Shown one piece after another: positions 53,010 through 64,000 of a DNA stretch of 64,000 bases. Each line of letters starts with the position of its first letter. Position 1 is the first letter of the stretch. Source of the DNA: Euclidia mi (taxonomy: Eukaryota; Arthropoda; Insecta; Lepidoptera; Erebidae); the NCBI GenBank assembly GCA_944739405.2, contig OX123190.2:57121805-57185804 (forward strand). The letters run 5' to 3'. Under the pieces are notes generated by a model, which made no database searches, had not been told where the DNA came from, and saw nothing but the letters and a program-made list of their open reading frames with translations. The translations under genes and the position numbers were made by a program.

Positions 53010-56000
53010 TTTAGTAAATATAGATAAAATATCCAAGAAAAGTTTTGTTTTGTAAATGTTCACGACTTGTCAATATTTATCAGTTGAGTAGCCATTAGTG
53101 GAATTGGTTCTCAAAGATACAAAATAAAAAATGTTTGATATCATCAATATTTTATATTTTAAACCTCTCCTCTACTTTCGCATAATAATTTCTCCGTGAA
53201 ATAATAACCGCCTCCTTCAAGGCTCTGCTTTCATTTTATCCTGATCGTAAACTAGGTACCGTGTTAAGCACCGTCATAAACCAAAAAGTATCTAATTGAC
53301 ACAGAAAACATTTCTCTAAAATTAGAAGTGATCCTTCAAACCTAAATATTACTAACTTGCGCTGCCAACTTTACAGGTGACCGTAAACACTTTAAACGTT
53401 CATACGTATACTCCTCCTCCACATATGTACAACTACAACGTTCAATAGTTTAGAACGGACCACTATAGGGGCTTATTGGGACATTTACCGTTGCTCTGGG
53501 AGTTCCGTACTGTTTTATATTTTCGCCATTAAATGCACACGCAGCAAAAAGCCTTAAAGTGGTTACTAAAAAAGTTATGACCTTCTCCATGATATATACT
53601 ACCTCTTTTCCAAAATGAAAATTTTATAGACGACCATAATTTAAGATTAGAATCATAAAATATTAGTTCAAAAAAGGTTAACAATGATAACTCCAGCTTT
53701 ATTAACTTCAAAATTTCATTTTTATAACTCTATTATAGTACAGCATTATTAGGAATACATAATTGGCAGGAAGACCTTGAGTATCCGAATTAAAATACGA
53801 ATTAGAAATATTATACACATTATGCTTCTTTGTTGTCTATAAATATTACAGATTCATATAAATATTTTTAAAGCCTTCGTCCTAATAATACGTTTTGATT
53901 ACGTAATTGTGACAAATATTGATGGAAATAGAAAAACATTCAAAAAGAAGGTCATTCACAAGGGAGTATCTCAAAATCAGATCTATCATATGAACACCTC
54001 AGTGGCGTTAATAGGAACAAGAGCTATCATAAAATATTGGCTGAGAAACAGCCGAGATTTTTTAGAAAATATTTTGGGGCGAGTTGACTTCCCAGAGTTG
54101 TATGTTCATATTCATAGTTCAAATCATTATTCTTTGAGTAGTGAGCTGTTCAATACGAATGGCATTGTTTAACCAAGGAATTACCATCTATCCTCTTACA
54201 AAAGATTTCCGTAAAGTAACAGTATCCAGATAATTTTTGAGGTCATAGACAAGATACCGAAAATGTCTATCATGATTATGAGCGTATGCGTGATCATGGT
54301 GGTTGCAACGGAATCGAAATATCGCCACCTCAAAACAATGGCACGTAGTATGAATCCCGATAGACAATTTATCATTAATGTTGTATATTTATCAATGTAA
54401 TTCATTCGGTGACTAAAAGGAGTTTGATTAAACTGCTTGATTGTGCCATCTTTTTGATATCCACCACTCAGATGCTTCAATAATAATGAGTAAAATTACT
54501 AGTCATAAAAAGGACAGCGGTACGTAAATGCAGTTGTCCATAAGACAACAGCTTCTTGAAATACGAGGGATAGTAAAATTTAAAACACGTTGCAAAATAT
54601 AACGATGTTGCCTTTTTAGAAATAGAAAAAAGGAACTAGAATGTTTTACGACTTTGCTTAGCTTATGGCGGGAAATGAGTGGAAGTGATTTTCAGCCCCT
54701 TTTTTTTCGAGTTTTGTAGTTAGTAAGCTTAGTCTTTGTATAAGTAGATAGTATCTAAGGAATTTGGGATCCTACACGAAAAGATTTGAAGATAATTTGA
54801 CATACCATTCCTTAAGTCGAGGCACATAACATACTTTGTTATTAAAATGAACATTACTGAAATAGGATATCTACTAGGTACTATCACATTTGTATGTTTC
54901 ACTTGGGAGAAAAAATATGTATATTTAAAACAAAATTCCTCCAGCCATTGTTTTGATATACAAGTACAGAAATGTCTAACAAATGCTCAGTAACATTTTT
55001 CAACATTTAACACATTGACATTAGAAATCAATCCTTTGTTCATAACACCGCGAATCGCAAAGAGTGAGTTTGGCCAACGTGCGAAATTGCAATTTGTCAT
55101 GCGGCCAACGACAGCTGCCGTCGTTTTGTCTCGCTCGCTTCGACACAAAAGGTATACAAGTATACAACCGTTTCATAGATTTATTGTTTTGACGTGGCTC
55201 CATACTAATGTTTTAAGTCTGATCAATTTTTATCGGAGGAAAAAGCGCTTTGGTTTATAGTGGTTATAATTTTTATGCGTTTATTATTTATTTCCAGAAT
55301 TATAGTATATACATAGTGTAGATGAGTATTTTATACAAGAATCAACTGACTAAAAATTCCCCTTTATATTATATTACTGTTTAACATTTGTAACCGGTCT
55401 CTAAACCTACATACATATTTGAGATCGATGTTTTTTAGCTTCTTAACCATTGACGCAACGTAGGCATCAGGTCAAACGAAGATGTATTAATATTAAGAGA
55501 ATTATATTTCGCAAAAACAAAGTAGGTAATATTTCTTATTGGGTGACGGAGAAGTTACAAAACTACTGATGAAAATATGTCTATCTTTATAAATAACGAA
55601 ATGTTTTATAAGAACCAATAGTCTTAATTTATCAAGATCAGAAATATTACATCGATCCATTTTCATTCAAACTACACGTATGGCAGCATTAAAAGTTCCA
55701 AAGCAAAAATCCTTTGATTAAAAAAATGTCTCAGAGCAGCTTAAAACGCACTTTTATTACCTAAAAGGGCTATTAAAAAAGGTGCAAATACCTCGTTGAA
55801 TTGTTGTGGCGCAAAAAACGCAGTAAACGTTCTGTTTACGAATTCTATTCGCGTTGCAAGTAAAATAAAGAAGTTCAATAAACAAAATCCCGTAAACTAA
55901 CACTCCAGGCCCAGAAAAAGCATTTTTTATGTAAGTAAGAAGAGCATATTTTGTTCCTACGTAATTCGTATTTATCTCTCGTCTATTTAATACCAAGATA

Positions 56001-56164
56001 TGTAACGTGCGTGATACTCGACAGTTTTCATAATTTATTACTTAAGACAACTGCACATTTTGCCACTTAGCAACAGACGAGAGATCGGCGACTTCACTTT
56101 CCTACTTAAGATAATAAACAACGACATTGATTGTCCCGATTTGCTAGAGAAAAAATATTATAAC
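53010..56164. other. AT-rich DNA, no gene recognised
   Basis: Scattered short frames only. The longest, an 87-codon plus frame at 53909-54172, is Lys/Asn/Ile-rich and unremarkable. 55040-55160 is slightly GC-richer (TTTTGTCTCGCTCGCTTCG) with no assignable function. Confidence 0.4.
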
Positions 56165-56775
56165 AAGCTTTTGCCCGCGGCTTCGCTCACGTAAATTTGG
56201 GGTTCTCTAGTATAGTATATCATCGATGTTCGGGATAACACAAATCTCCTTTATTGGGCGGATACTATATAACTGTAAAAAGTATTTACACATACAAACT
56301 AAGACTTAGCAGTACTCAAAATGTTATCCGGTATCTGTGACGTTTCGCGAGAGTTACCAATATGGCGACTGTGGTTTGTCTGTCAGAAGTGTCAGAACCA
56401 TTAGAATTTAACAAAATACTCGACAATCCGAATTTTGCGGATATATGTTGTCGACTCGAAATTTTTATTTTTTAATGTTTTATTATTCAGGTAAGGTTTC
56501 GATGTACTCCTTGATGAAATTATTAATATAAGATTTGACACTGCGATAGCAGCGCAGTCCGTCGGTTCTAATGTGAAACATTCCGAAATCCACAACTACT
56601 TACAAATTATAAATTAAGTAAAAAAACATTTTCCAGTGGAGTAAATTGTGAATCTAAACCATTCTCAGGTTCCCCTGAACACACACAAAAAATTCCATCA
56701 AGATCGGTCCAGTCGTTTAGGAGGAGTTCAGTGACATACACACGCATACAAGAAATATATATATTAAGATGTGCC
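56165..56775 (+). mobile_element. RTE-like LINE termini with intervening DNA
   Basis: Left piece 56165-56195 (AAGCTTTTGCCCGCGGCTTC) and right piece 56660-56775 (CCATCAAGATCGGTCCAGTC, then ACATACACACGCATAC) are phrases of lepidopteran RTE 3' regions. The middle (56330-56600) has CAGAAGTGTCAGAACCATTA and no coding similarity. They may be one decayed copy or two. Confidence 0.45.
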
Positions 56776-56789
56776 ACAAAGATCAATAC

Positions 56790-56945
56790 GTTATAATGCC
56801 CCTCTTCGGGTTCCTATTGCATCTACAAATTATAGGCAAAATAGTTTTATGGTGCGTGCAAGCAGAGCTTTTAACAATTTATGTAAACAGCATGACATCG
56901 ATCCTTATTCCTGCAGTGTGTCTCGGCAAGGAGGTGTCTAAGTTA
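56790..56945 (+). pseudogene. LINE ORF2 extreme C-terminus, relic
   Basis: A 50-codon frame reads TNYRQNSFMVRASRAFN, then NLCKQHDIDPYSCSVSRQ, the conserved end of Jockey-group ORF2 proteins. Truncated on the left by the RTE-like tail, no catalytic part. Confidence 0.6.
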
Positions 56946-56949
56946 TAAA

Positions 56950-59311
56950 TTCTTCAAGCAATAGTTGAAATTTATTTTATATGTATAATGCGAACATTTA
57001 AAATTGTCAGGAATTCTGTTTTGCTCACGTGAATACATACTCTATATCTATAAGTGAAAACTTTATAATTGGCTTACAGATGTATAATTCTAATGATAAA
57101 CACAATATTTTTAGCTGTAAGTTTTCCATGTATGAAGTAAATAAATAAATTAATTAAATAAAGCAAAATTTTATAACCGAAAATTTCCAGTAGCCTATAA
57201 CAAGTAAAAGTATCATATAAAATCCGAACGTCGCAGCTATCAAAACATTGTTGCAAAAAATCTCCTTCAATATTTAAAATATGACGATAAACTGGGAAGC
57301 AATACATCACTTGGCGACGTCGAAGTGGATAGTCTACTGGCGATCTCTATTGATACAGTCATTAATCATACCTTGTCTCGACGCGAATCTCGGCGAATCT
57401 GCCGCAAGTTTTCAGATCTGCAGTCTTTATTGAGTAAATTTGTGTTATGTTTCATGCTAGTGAAGTATCAAATAGCTTATCAAGTTTGTTGGTTTTAGAT
57501 GTGGGAGTAAATATTTTGTGATTACCCATAAAACTTGTTCTAAGTACAGATTTGACAGAGCAACTTTCTTTTCTATGTACAGATTCTCAACGTTCTCCCA
57601 AAAGGAGTCATGAAACATCATGAGCAAAGACGTGTATCCTAGGGATATTGATTATGCTAAACACATTATTATATTTGTTAGACTTAAGGTATAAATTATA
57701 TTGATCATCAAGTACTAGATTTAACTTCTGTTTAACAAATCTATTACTTTCAAAGGCATAAATCTTCTACCAAGTACCTATTCCATACTGCACCGTCAAG
57801 TAAAACAATTCCATAATCACATTTTCCTTACCCCATAAACCTTCTACAGAAATAACTCTACTAAAGTGTTGGTCGTAAATCGAGGAATACTTCTGGTCAT
57901 GTGACAGTTTAACAGATATCCCCGTGTTGTGGGGAAGAGCTCATTTAATATACAACAGGCTCGGCTAAGCGCGGAAGCACGCAGTGGCTTTCACGCTTTT
58001 GAAGAGCAACGGAATTTGTTAGACTCTTTTCAATAGGTTACTTGGACGTTTAGATGGCTGGATATTGGTCTTAGTATGTTATACAAGGCATAACGATTCG
58101 ATCTCTTAGACTTTAACAGTTGAGCTATGAAGTTGATTTTATAAAGCCACACGAAAAGATCATGGCATGTGCAACTTCAAAGTACATAAACCTGTATGTA
58201 CAGAATGTCCCAAGACCCATCACCAAGCCCAAGTCTACTCGTTGTGGACATCATGCCAAGTCATACCAACCAAAAATAATACCTGGGAAACGACTTATTT
58301 TTTAAGTTTTCACATTTTTCAAACCGCAATTAAAAGCACGCGCGTGCAAAGCTCGAAATACCTACTTATCCATGGGGTCATAGGACATCTAAAGAACATA
58401 TTGGTGGGGTAGATGCATCGATTTTCTACCTAATTAGAAAAATTCCATACACATTTTGAGCCTCAATATCTCCTGAACCATTAATTTCCCAGGTATAGTG
58501 CCGAAGTAAAAAATGTTCGTAGTGATTGGTACAACACGGGATTTCAGTTTTCGTTAAGGGTCTTGTTACACCCTGTATATAAAATTATTGCGTTACTGAC
58601 TAACTGGCAGACTACGTACAGTCGAAACTACTAGGCGCGAGAAAATGTTTGGCATGTAGGTATGTTATTTTGCGATCGAAGAAGTGCACTAAGGATTATT
58701 CGAAATCCCTACGGGATCTTGACGAAAAGGTTACCAAAAAAATGTGCTTACGTAGCTTGGGGCATCCTCCATGTATGCTATAATTTTAGTAAGTCAATCT
58801 GTACGAATTAAATTACTTCATGTCAGTTTTTATTAATGCAGATCAGCTGTTGTTTCACCACCATCTAAAACTCTCCCCTACAAAAAAAAGAAACCCAAAA
58901 GATATTAAATACAAAATTTCGTTTTCCATCAATCATGAAAATACATATTGCATTTCAACATTAGCATGCATACACATAAAAGATTTCCAAGCAACTTACA
59001 AACAGTACAATGTTAAATAAATCCGGTTATGAAAATAGCGGCCCGTCGTCATAGCATAACTAAGTTAAACTTCACATAAACATGGTCGCAACTTCCTTTC
59101 ACTATAATCAACAGTTGAAAAATATGTTAATTGATTTAAAGCCTGTATTTTATACAAAAATTGGTAAGAGGTTTATGAATAAAAATGTTATTCAATTTTG
59201 TTAAACGGGTATATTCCGTTGCGTCTTTTTTTTGTTTTAAATATGTTTTAGACGTACATTCTTAGACTTTTTTATTTGTATGCAGCCGTTCTTTTTCTTT
59301 TGATATATTTC
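56950..59311. other. AT-rich DNA with dispersed-repeat pieces
   Basis: 58200-58292 matches 29443-29535. 58555-58720 (CTTGTTACACCCTGTATATA, GAAAATGTTTGGCATGTAGG) contains insect repeat phrases. 57600-57860 may be a very decayed minus-strand LINE C-terminal region. No gene. Confidence 0.4.
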
Positions 59312-59397
59312 TTTAGAGACCCACCGACAGCCTAGTGGAGACACAAAAAGACTGCTACGCAGATTTTCAGTTCCGACCGAGGGTACGAATCGACTTA
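59312..59397 (+). mobile_element. S1 SINE head only
   Basis: GACAGCCTAGTGGAGACAC (A-box-like) and GAGGGTACGAATCGAC (B-box-like), with GACTGCTACGCAGA between them as in the minus strand of 699-993. The body is missing. Confidence 0.6.
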
Positions 59398-59399
59398 CC

Positions 59400-60302
59400 T
59401 TAAACGTATTAAATAATTAATAATATCTTGCTACACGGAGAAGGTACATGGTGAAAAGTCATACATTTCTGAAAATCATCTATTAAGTCAATTAACCTAA
59501 ACATAATCAGCGTGATGGATTATGTATTTACTCTACTTATGGGAGAAGAGGTCCGTATTCAGAAGCAAACGATTGTACAGGTCTGATATTACTAACGATA
59601 CTTATTTTGAGTTCTAATTAGTTGAGGAAAAGTATTAACCTTTTCTCAACTTGCCTATAGATATAATTAGGGTGTTTGGTAATTTGACCTATTCTTTAGG
59701 AGGTTATATTTGAGGTGAGTTGCAAAAAATTGACCCCACCGTGCAAAATTTTAATGTAAGAAATCTTCTGCTTTTGTTAAGAAATCAGCTCGTATCTTTT
59801 TCACTGTTATAAAAGCGGACTATTAGTTATACCAGTATCGAAAGGTGTATGTCAAGTGTAGTACATATTTTTTGAATAAATTAATTTTAATTTTCAGAAA
59901 ATCATGCAAAAATATGAAGTTTCGTCACGTAGGACCCTTTATTTCTAAAATCTTGAGATATTTTAACTGACATTTTTATTTAGAATAATCGCTAGTTTTA
60001 GCTTTCCCAAACATAACAATTTAAAACCAAGTGGCTTGAATTTTTAAATTTCGGTTATTTTGATGATGGCCATCACTATGGGACTTCACTGACTGCTTAA
60101 CATCAGGCAGCATGGTGTCAATTTGTTCGGCAGAGATAAAAAAAAGGTGGAAAATTTCAAAAAATATCTTTAATGCTCGATATATCAGAAAGCCTTAATT
60201 TTGGACCCCTAGTTAACGGGGTTCACATTATTGCAAATGACTTCAAATATGAACTCGTTCAAGGAATAGGTCGAATTACCAAACAACCTGTTTAGAGTAA
60301 AT
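59400..60302 (+). other. AT-rich DNA with a LINE 3' UTR fragment at 60060-60130
   Basis: 60060-60130 (GATGATGGCCATCACTATGG, TTAACATCAGGCAGCATGG, then A-rich) parallels the end of the LINE fragment at 9330-9445. The rest shows nothing. Confidence 0.5.
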
Positions 60303-60561
60303 CATCATCATCATCATCATCATCATCAGCCTTTAACAGTCCACTGCTGGACTAGGCCTCTCCTTTGAAAGGAGGAATTGGCCTACTATACCACGCTGGC
60401 CAAACGGGTTGGTATAGGGTTTGTATCAAGTTTTCCTTCGCTTACTGTGGTGTTCTCTGCATAATATGCTCCCTCTGTCGGCTCTTACGACACCCATGGG
60501 ATGATATGGGGTGGTGACATGCTGTATTCTTGATCCGTCACCACACGGATAATATGTAGTA
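60303..60561 (-). mobile_element. SINE family S4, second copy, 10-bp target duplication
   Basis: TAGAGTAAAT flanks it at 60293-60302 and 60562-60571. On the minus strand it has the M5-like head, AAACCCTATACCAACCCG, AGGCCTAGTCCAGCAGTGG and a (GATGAT)n tail of ~27 bp. It is about 95% identical to 45004-45238. Confidence 0.92.
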
Positions 60562-60821
60562 TAGAGTAAATACCTAAATTAAAATAGTCACAAAGTTACT
60601 TTCATGCTGTATTTTTATTTTAAATTTATTCTGCTGGCTTTTTTATACGACCGATTGATCAAATCAACCGGTCGTCCTTTCGTGAAAAATATGTGTCAAT
60701 CATAACTGTCAACGAATAACATTGTCAACAAAATAAAACTTTGATTGACCGGTATTGCACACATAGCTTTCAACTATTATTTCGCTGTACCTCATAAAGC
60801 CGCTACCAATATTTGATCTAT

Positions 60822-61475
60822 ACCTAGTCTTGCCATAAATATTGTAAGAAAGAAAAAAAATTTTTTTGATTGCAAATAACATTTATTACTTTAACAGTGT
60901 GTGTAGGCCTGGAAGTAGAACCAGACATTCGTAAATTTCAAATATAAAAAGCTTATTCGAAGTGGTCTCCATTGGCTGCAACACAGTCCTTTAAACGTTG
61001 AGGCCAGTTATCAATAGAAGCACGCACTCTTTCCATGGAAAAATTCTTCACTGCCAATCGTATAGATTGTTTTAGAGACTCCAAATTATCATGGCATTTA
61101 GAGCAACCCGTACTCTCTAAAAATTACTATAAATCATAATCCAGCGGATTAAGGTCGGGACTAGACGACGCCCAGTCTTCAGCTTTGATGAAGTCCGAAA
61201 TGCTCGCTTCCAACCAAAACTGCATGGAACGAGCTTTATGACCCGGTGCCGAGTCTTGCTGGAAGGGCCATACTTGGTTATTGAACATGGTGCTGTTAAG
61301 GGGCTTAACTACCTTCTCAAGAATGTTATTTTGATACACTTGTGCCGATGTTTTGACACCTTTTTCACAAAAATATGGCTCAGCCACTCCTTCATAGCTA
61401 ACACCCCACCAAACCACCACTGAAGTCGGATAATGCCGACGTTGCACTTGTCAGAATCAGAAAAGCTCCCTATAG
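60822..61475 (-). mobile_element. maT-type (DD37D) mariner relic
   Basis: The left end at 60824 follows TA and reads CCTAGTCTTGCCATAAATAT, the 3' terminal repeat. The transposase C-terminal half follows. The right side is cut at about 61475 by another insertion, so the other terminal repeat is missing. Confidence 0.75.
60950..61447 (-). pseudogene. DD37D mariner transposase, C-terminal half
   Basis: The open part (61127-61447) has VVWWGVSYEGVAEPYF, FQQDSAPGHKA (second catalytic Asp) and SSSPDLNPLDYD (third Asp), with 37 residues between them: DD37D, the maT family of Tc1/mariner, known from Bombyx and other Lepidoptera. Two stops follow DYDL, after which the frame continues to about 60955 with SIRLAVKNFSMERVRASIDN and ends CVAANGDHFE. 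The first Asp and DNA-binding domain are missing. Inactive. Confidence 0.85.
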
Positions 61476-62150
61476 TGTAAAGACAGTTTTGATAAATAAA
61501 AGAGACAACTATCAGATCATACTTTCATTTATTCAGTTTGGCACAAGGATATATCTTTAGATTATGTCGTGATTCTACATTTACATTTAGAGCCCAGTTC
61601 GCAAAGCAAATGCATAGAACCAAGAGAAAGAACGGGCAATAAAACTTTTGATCATTCTTTTCAATAAATACCTAATAATTAACAAACAGTTGTACAGCCA
61701 ATTTATATCAAATATCAATGTTGTGGGTAGTTATATATTACTAGAAAGGTCTGTCTTACAACAGAACATTATTTAGCATTAACACAATCTACTAAAAGTA
61801 TACCACAGGTCTATAATGAATCTCATTGATACAACTTGATCCACAGTAGGTATATTATTCTTACTTATATCTCACAAACGATCAAACTACCCACAATATC
61901 AATAAGATAATGATTACACTATCGTACATTGTTTCCTAGATGATTAAACAAAAGAACAAGCAACACAGAATATTGAAACACAGTGGCAGTTAAATAGTCA
62001 GACCCATATCGTACCTGAGCAGTCGTCGAAGGAGAATAGGACGAACTAGCCGAGCCTGTCGATTTATATAGGTACACCTTATTTACACGTTTGACAGTTT
62101 AACTGTCAAACGTCATGTCAGTGTCATTCAACTGCCACTATCCTCTTACA
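61476..62150 (-). repeat. Candidate solo LTR (675 bp)
   Basis: Ends TGTAAAGACAG ... CCTCTTACA: TGT...ACA with a TGTAA/TTACA inverted end. On the minus strand, near the start: a 13-bp hairpin (62087-62113, ACGTTTGACAGTT / AACTGTCAAACGT), then TATATAAATC and 47 nt later CTGCTCAGGT (initiator-like). A T1 LINE tail sits inside at 61505-61660. The flanks (TATAG and TATTA) do not give a clean target duplication. Confidence 0.45.
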
Positions 62151-62159
62151 TATTATGTA

Positions 62160-62939
62160 TAAATACTTGGATATCAGTAGTGTGTAACAATGAATTCTTA
62201 CCATATTGATTAAAGCCATCTAAAAACTATAGTATCGTTACGTCCGCTACGGCTATACTGACTTACGTCGACATCTAAGTGAGTTCAATTATAAGAATAG
62301 TATCACAACAACAATCACTTTGTACGAAACATGTTCACAAAAATAAACTGGACTCATATTTACAGTAATTACGGTTTCATTTTATGAGTCTAGAAATAAG
62401 TTTTCTGTATCAGCTGCTTTGATACCATTGTTACAAATTGTATTTACTATTCTATGAAGGGATCATTAACATTCACAATACACAGTCATGTTACATAGAA
62501 GTACAGCTTTAATTTTACAATATTACACCACTGCATTATCCATCCACAAATTGACAAAAATAATATAGTACAAAAGGAGCCACTACGAAGCATCATAAAA
62601 ATTTAAATAACGTTTTTAAGAATAATAAATTAAAAATAGTTAAGTAATTCTGCTTATGGCTGATAAATAATTGAAACAAAATAAATAATTGAAATTCATA
62701 ACTGACTTAAATAATTAAATTTGTTTTCACTAATTTACAAGTATACAGGTACCTACTTGTATGATAACAGTAGGTTATACTAGGACAATACTTTATTCTA
62801 ATAAACTGTCATTGCCATTGCCCTTCCTTTCACATTAAATAGACAAGTAACAACGGTCAATGTCCTTGATACTATCTAGCCCCACACCTTCTGCACATGA
62901 GTCCAGGCTAGAACAAGGCGAAAGACTTCAGCAGTTCGT
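62160..62939. other. AT-rich spacer
   Basis: No gene recognised. The short frame entering the minisatellite (62860-62940) has a normal composition but no similarity. Confidence 0.4.
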
Positions 62940-63620
62940 AGGCAATATGATCATTATCAAAATAATCATCAAAACAACCATCAAAGTAACCATTAAAACA
63001 ATCATCAAAATAATCATCAAAACAATCATCAAAACAATCATCAAAACAATCATCAAAACAATCACCAAAACAATCATCAAAACAATTATCAAAACAATCA
63101 TCAAAACAACTACCAAAATAATCATCAAAACAATTATCAAAATAATCATCAAAATAATTATCAAAACAACCATCAAAACTACCATCAAAATAATCATCAA
63201 AATAATCATCAAAACAATCATCAAAACAATCATCAAAATAATTATCAAAATAACCATCAAAACAATTATCAAAACAATCATCAAAATAACCATCAAATTA
63301 CTTATCAAAATAATTATCAAAATTAATTATCAAAATAATTATCAAAACAATTATCAAAATAATTATCAATATAATTATCAAAATCATCATCAAAATCATC
63401 ATCAAAATCATCATCAAAATCATCACCAAAATCATTATCAAAATCATTATCAAAATCATTATCAAAATCTTTATCAAAATCATTATCAAAATCATTACCA
63501 AAATCCTTATCAAAATCCTTATCAAAATCATTATTATCAATATCGTCATCATTGCCAGCATTATCATCAACTTCTTAACCATCGGTAAGTTAATCATCAA
63601 TAATAATTCAATCATCGTCA
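62940..63620 (+). repeat. 12-bp minisatellite, about 55 units
   Basis: Unit AATCATCAAAAC with C/T and A/T variants; the right third is dominated by AATCATTATCAAAATC. Because the unit is a codon multiple and lacks stops in several frames, both strands stay open for over 100 codons. The 242-codon plus frame changes register near 63315. Confidence 0.95.
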
Positions 63621-63842
63621 ACTATTTAATCATCAATGAATAAATCGATGTTATCACATTATTATAGATACTCGTATTTACAGATACCCTTATATCATCA
63701 CTGCTACCTACATTATCGATCCTTGTTTAGAAGAAGTTTATATGTAATGCTGTGTATGGTTAACAGAACCTCTAACCTATAGTAAGACCGCCCTTTTACT
63801 TTCTTTGTATATGTATTTTAAAATTTAACTTAAATACATACA

Positions 63843-64000
63843 TACATAGACTCACGCCTGTTTCCCCAAAGGGGTAGGCAGAGGCATATTAAACGCCCAC
63901 TTTTCGCCAGTGTTTTAATCCCACGTAATAGGTGGCGAGCCTATTGCCGCTTATCGGGATATTTTGTTTGCCAGAGCCTCGTCCGTTGATCGGCAGGTGC
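63843..64000 (-). mobile_element. S2-type SINE, cut by the window end
   Basis: Plus strand TACATACATACATAGACTCA, CCCAAAGGGGTAGGCAGAGG, CGCCCACTTTTCGCC, CCCACGTAATAGG, GGCGAGCCTATTGCCG: the inverted 3' body of the S2 family up to the window edge. Confidence 0.8.

Noticed and set aside
62860..63588. 242-residue repetitive protein
   Set aside because: The frame is produced by a 12-bp tandem repeat lacking stops; the opposite strand is equally open.
62940..63620. CRISPR-like array in the minisatellite
   Set aside because: Units are contiguous 12-mers without unique spacers, and the window is eukaryotic.

Overview
The window looks like repeat-rich intergenic DNA from a moth or butterfly (Lepidoptera). 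It is AT-rich, has no prokaryotic gene organisation, and is packed with element types known from lepidopteran genomes: tRNA-derived SINEs, Jockey/CR1-group and RTE-like LINE tails, a Ty3/gypsy element, a Penelope-like relic, Helitrons with TC...CTAG ends, an hAT-type element, and Tc1/mariner transposons of the DD82E and DD37D types. I found no host protein-coding gene, rRNA or functional tRNA that I can defend.

Layout. 0.7-7.8 kb: an old minus-strand LINE split by a nearly intact plus-strand LINE (2836-7440) whose two ORFs each carry one in-frame stop. 8.0-9.9 kb: relics of a Helitron helicase, a LINE 3' end and a Penelope-like element, then a 30-bp palindrome. 11.8-16.8 kb: a decayed minus-strand Ty3/gypsy element with one LTR, a polypurine tract, and a ~715-bp insertion in its integrase region. 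17-18.5 kb: three strong inverted repeats, a (TCTTC)n tract and a perfect 76-bp tandem duplication. 20.3-22.7 kb: a minus-strand LINE carrying a 386-bp composite SINE with 16-bp target duplications. 26.3-28.0 kb: an hAT-type element with 8-bp duplications. 30.4-31.4 kb: a duplicated non-coding block. 34.9-35.7 kb: an 803-bp terminal-inverted-repeat element with 8-bp duplications and an internal duplication. 36.5-37.7 kb: a 5'-truncated sister of the 2.8-kb LINE.

39.8-47.6 kb is the least explained part. Four copies of a promoter-like module lie there (two subfamilies, opposite orientations). Each has a TGACGTC element, a GC-rich spacer, a TATA box, and a TAAGTCTTC block exactly 50 nt after the TATA box; three also carry a TTTTC/GAAAA inverted repeat upstream. 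No gene is linked to them. 49.0-51.1 kb: a DD82E Tc1/mariner-type transposon with both terminal inverted repeats and an intact catalytic domain. 51.5-53.0 kb: a complete-ended Helitron with a decayed helicase. 53-60 kb: mostly featureless. 60.3-64 kb: a SINE with 10-bp duplications, a maT (DD37D) relic, a candidate solo LTR, a 12-bp minisatellite and a SINE cut by the window end.

No operon-like cooperation exists. The elements relate by nested insertion, shared 3' tails (LINEs and the fragments they leave) and module swapping among SINEs. Family names come from motif recognition by eye; no database search was run.
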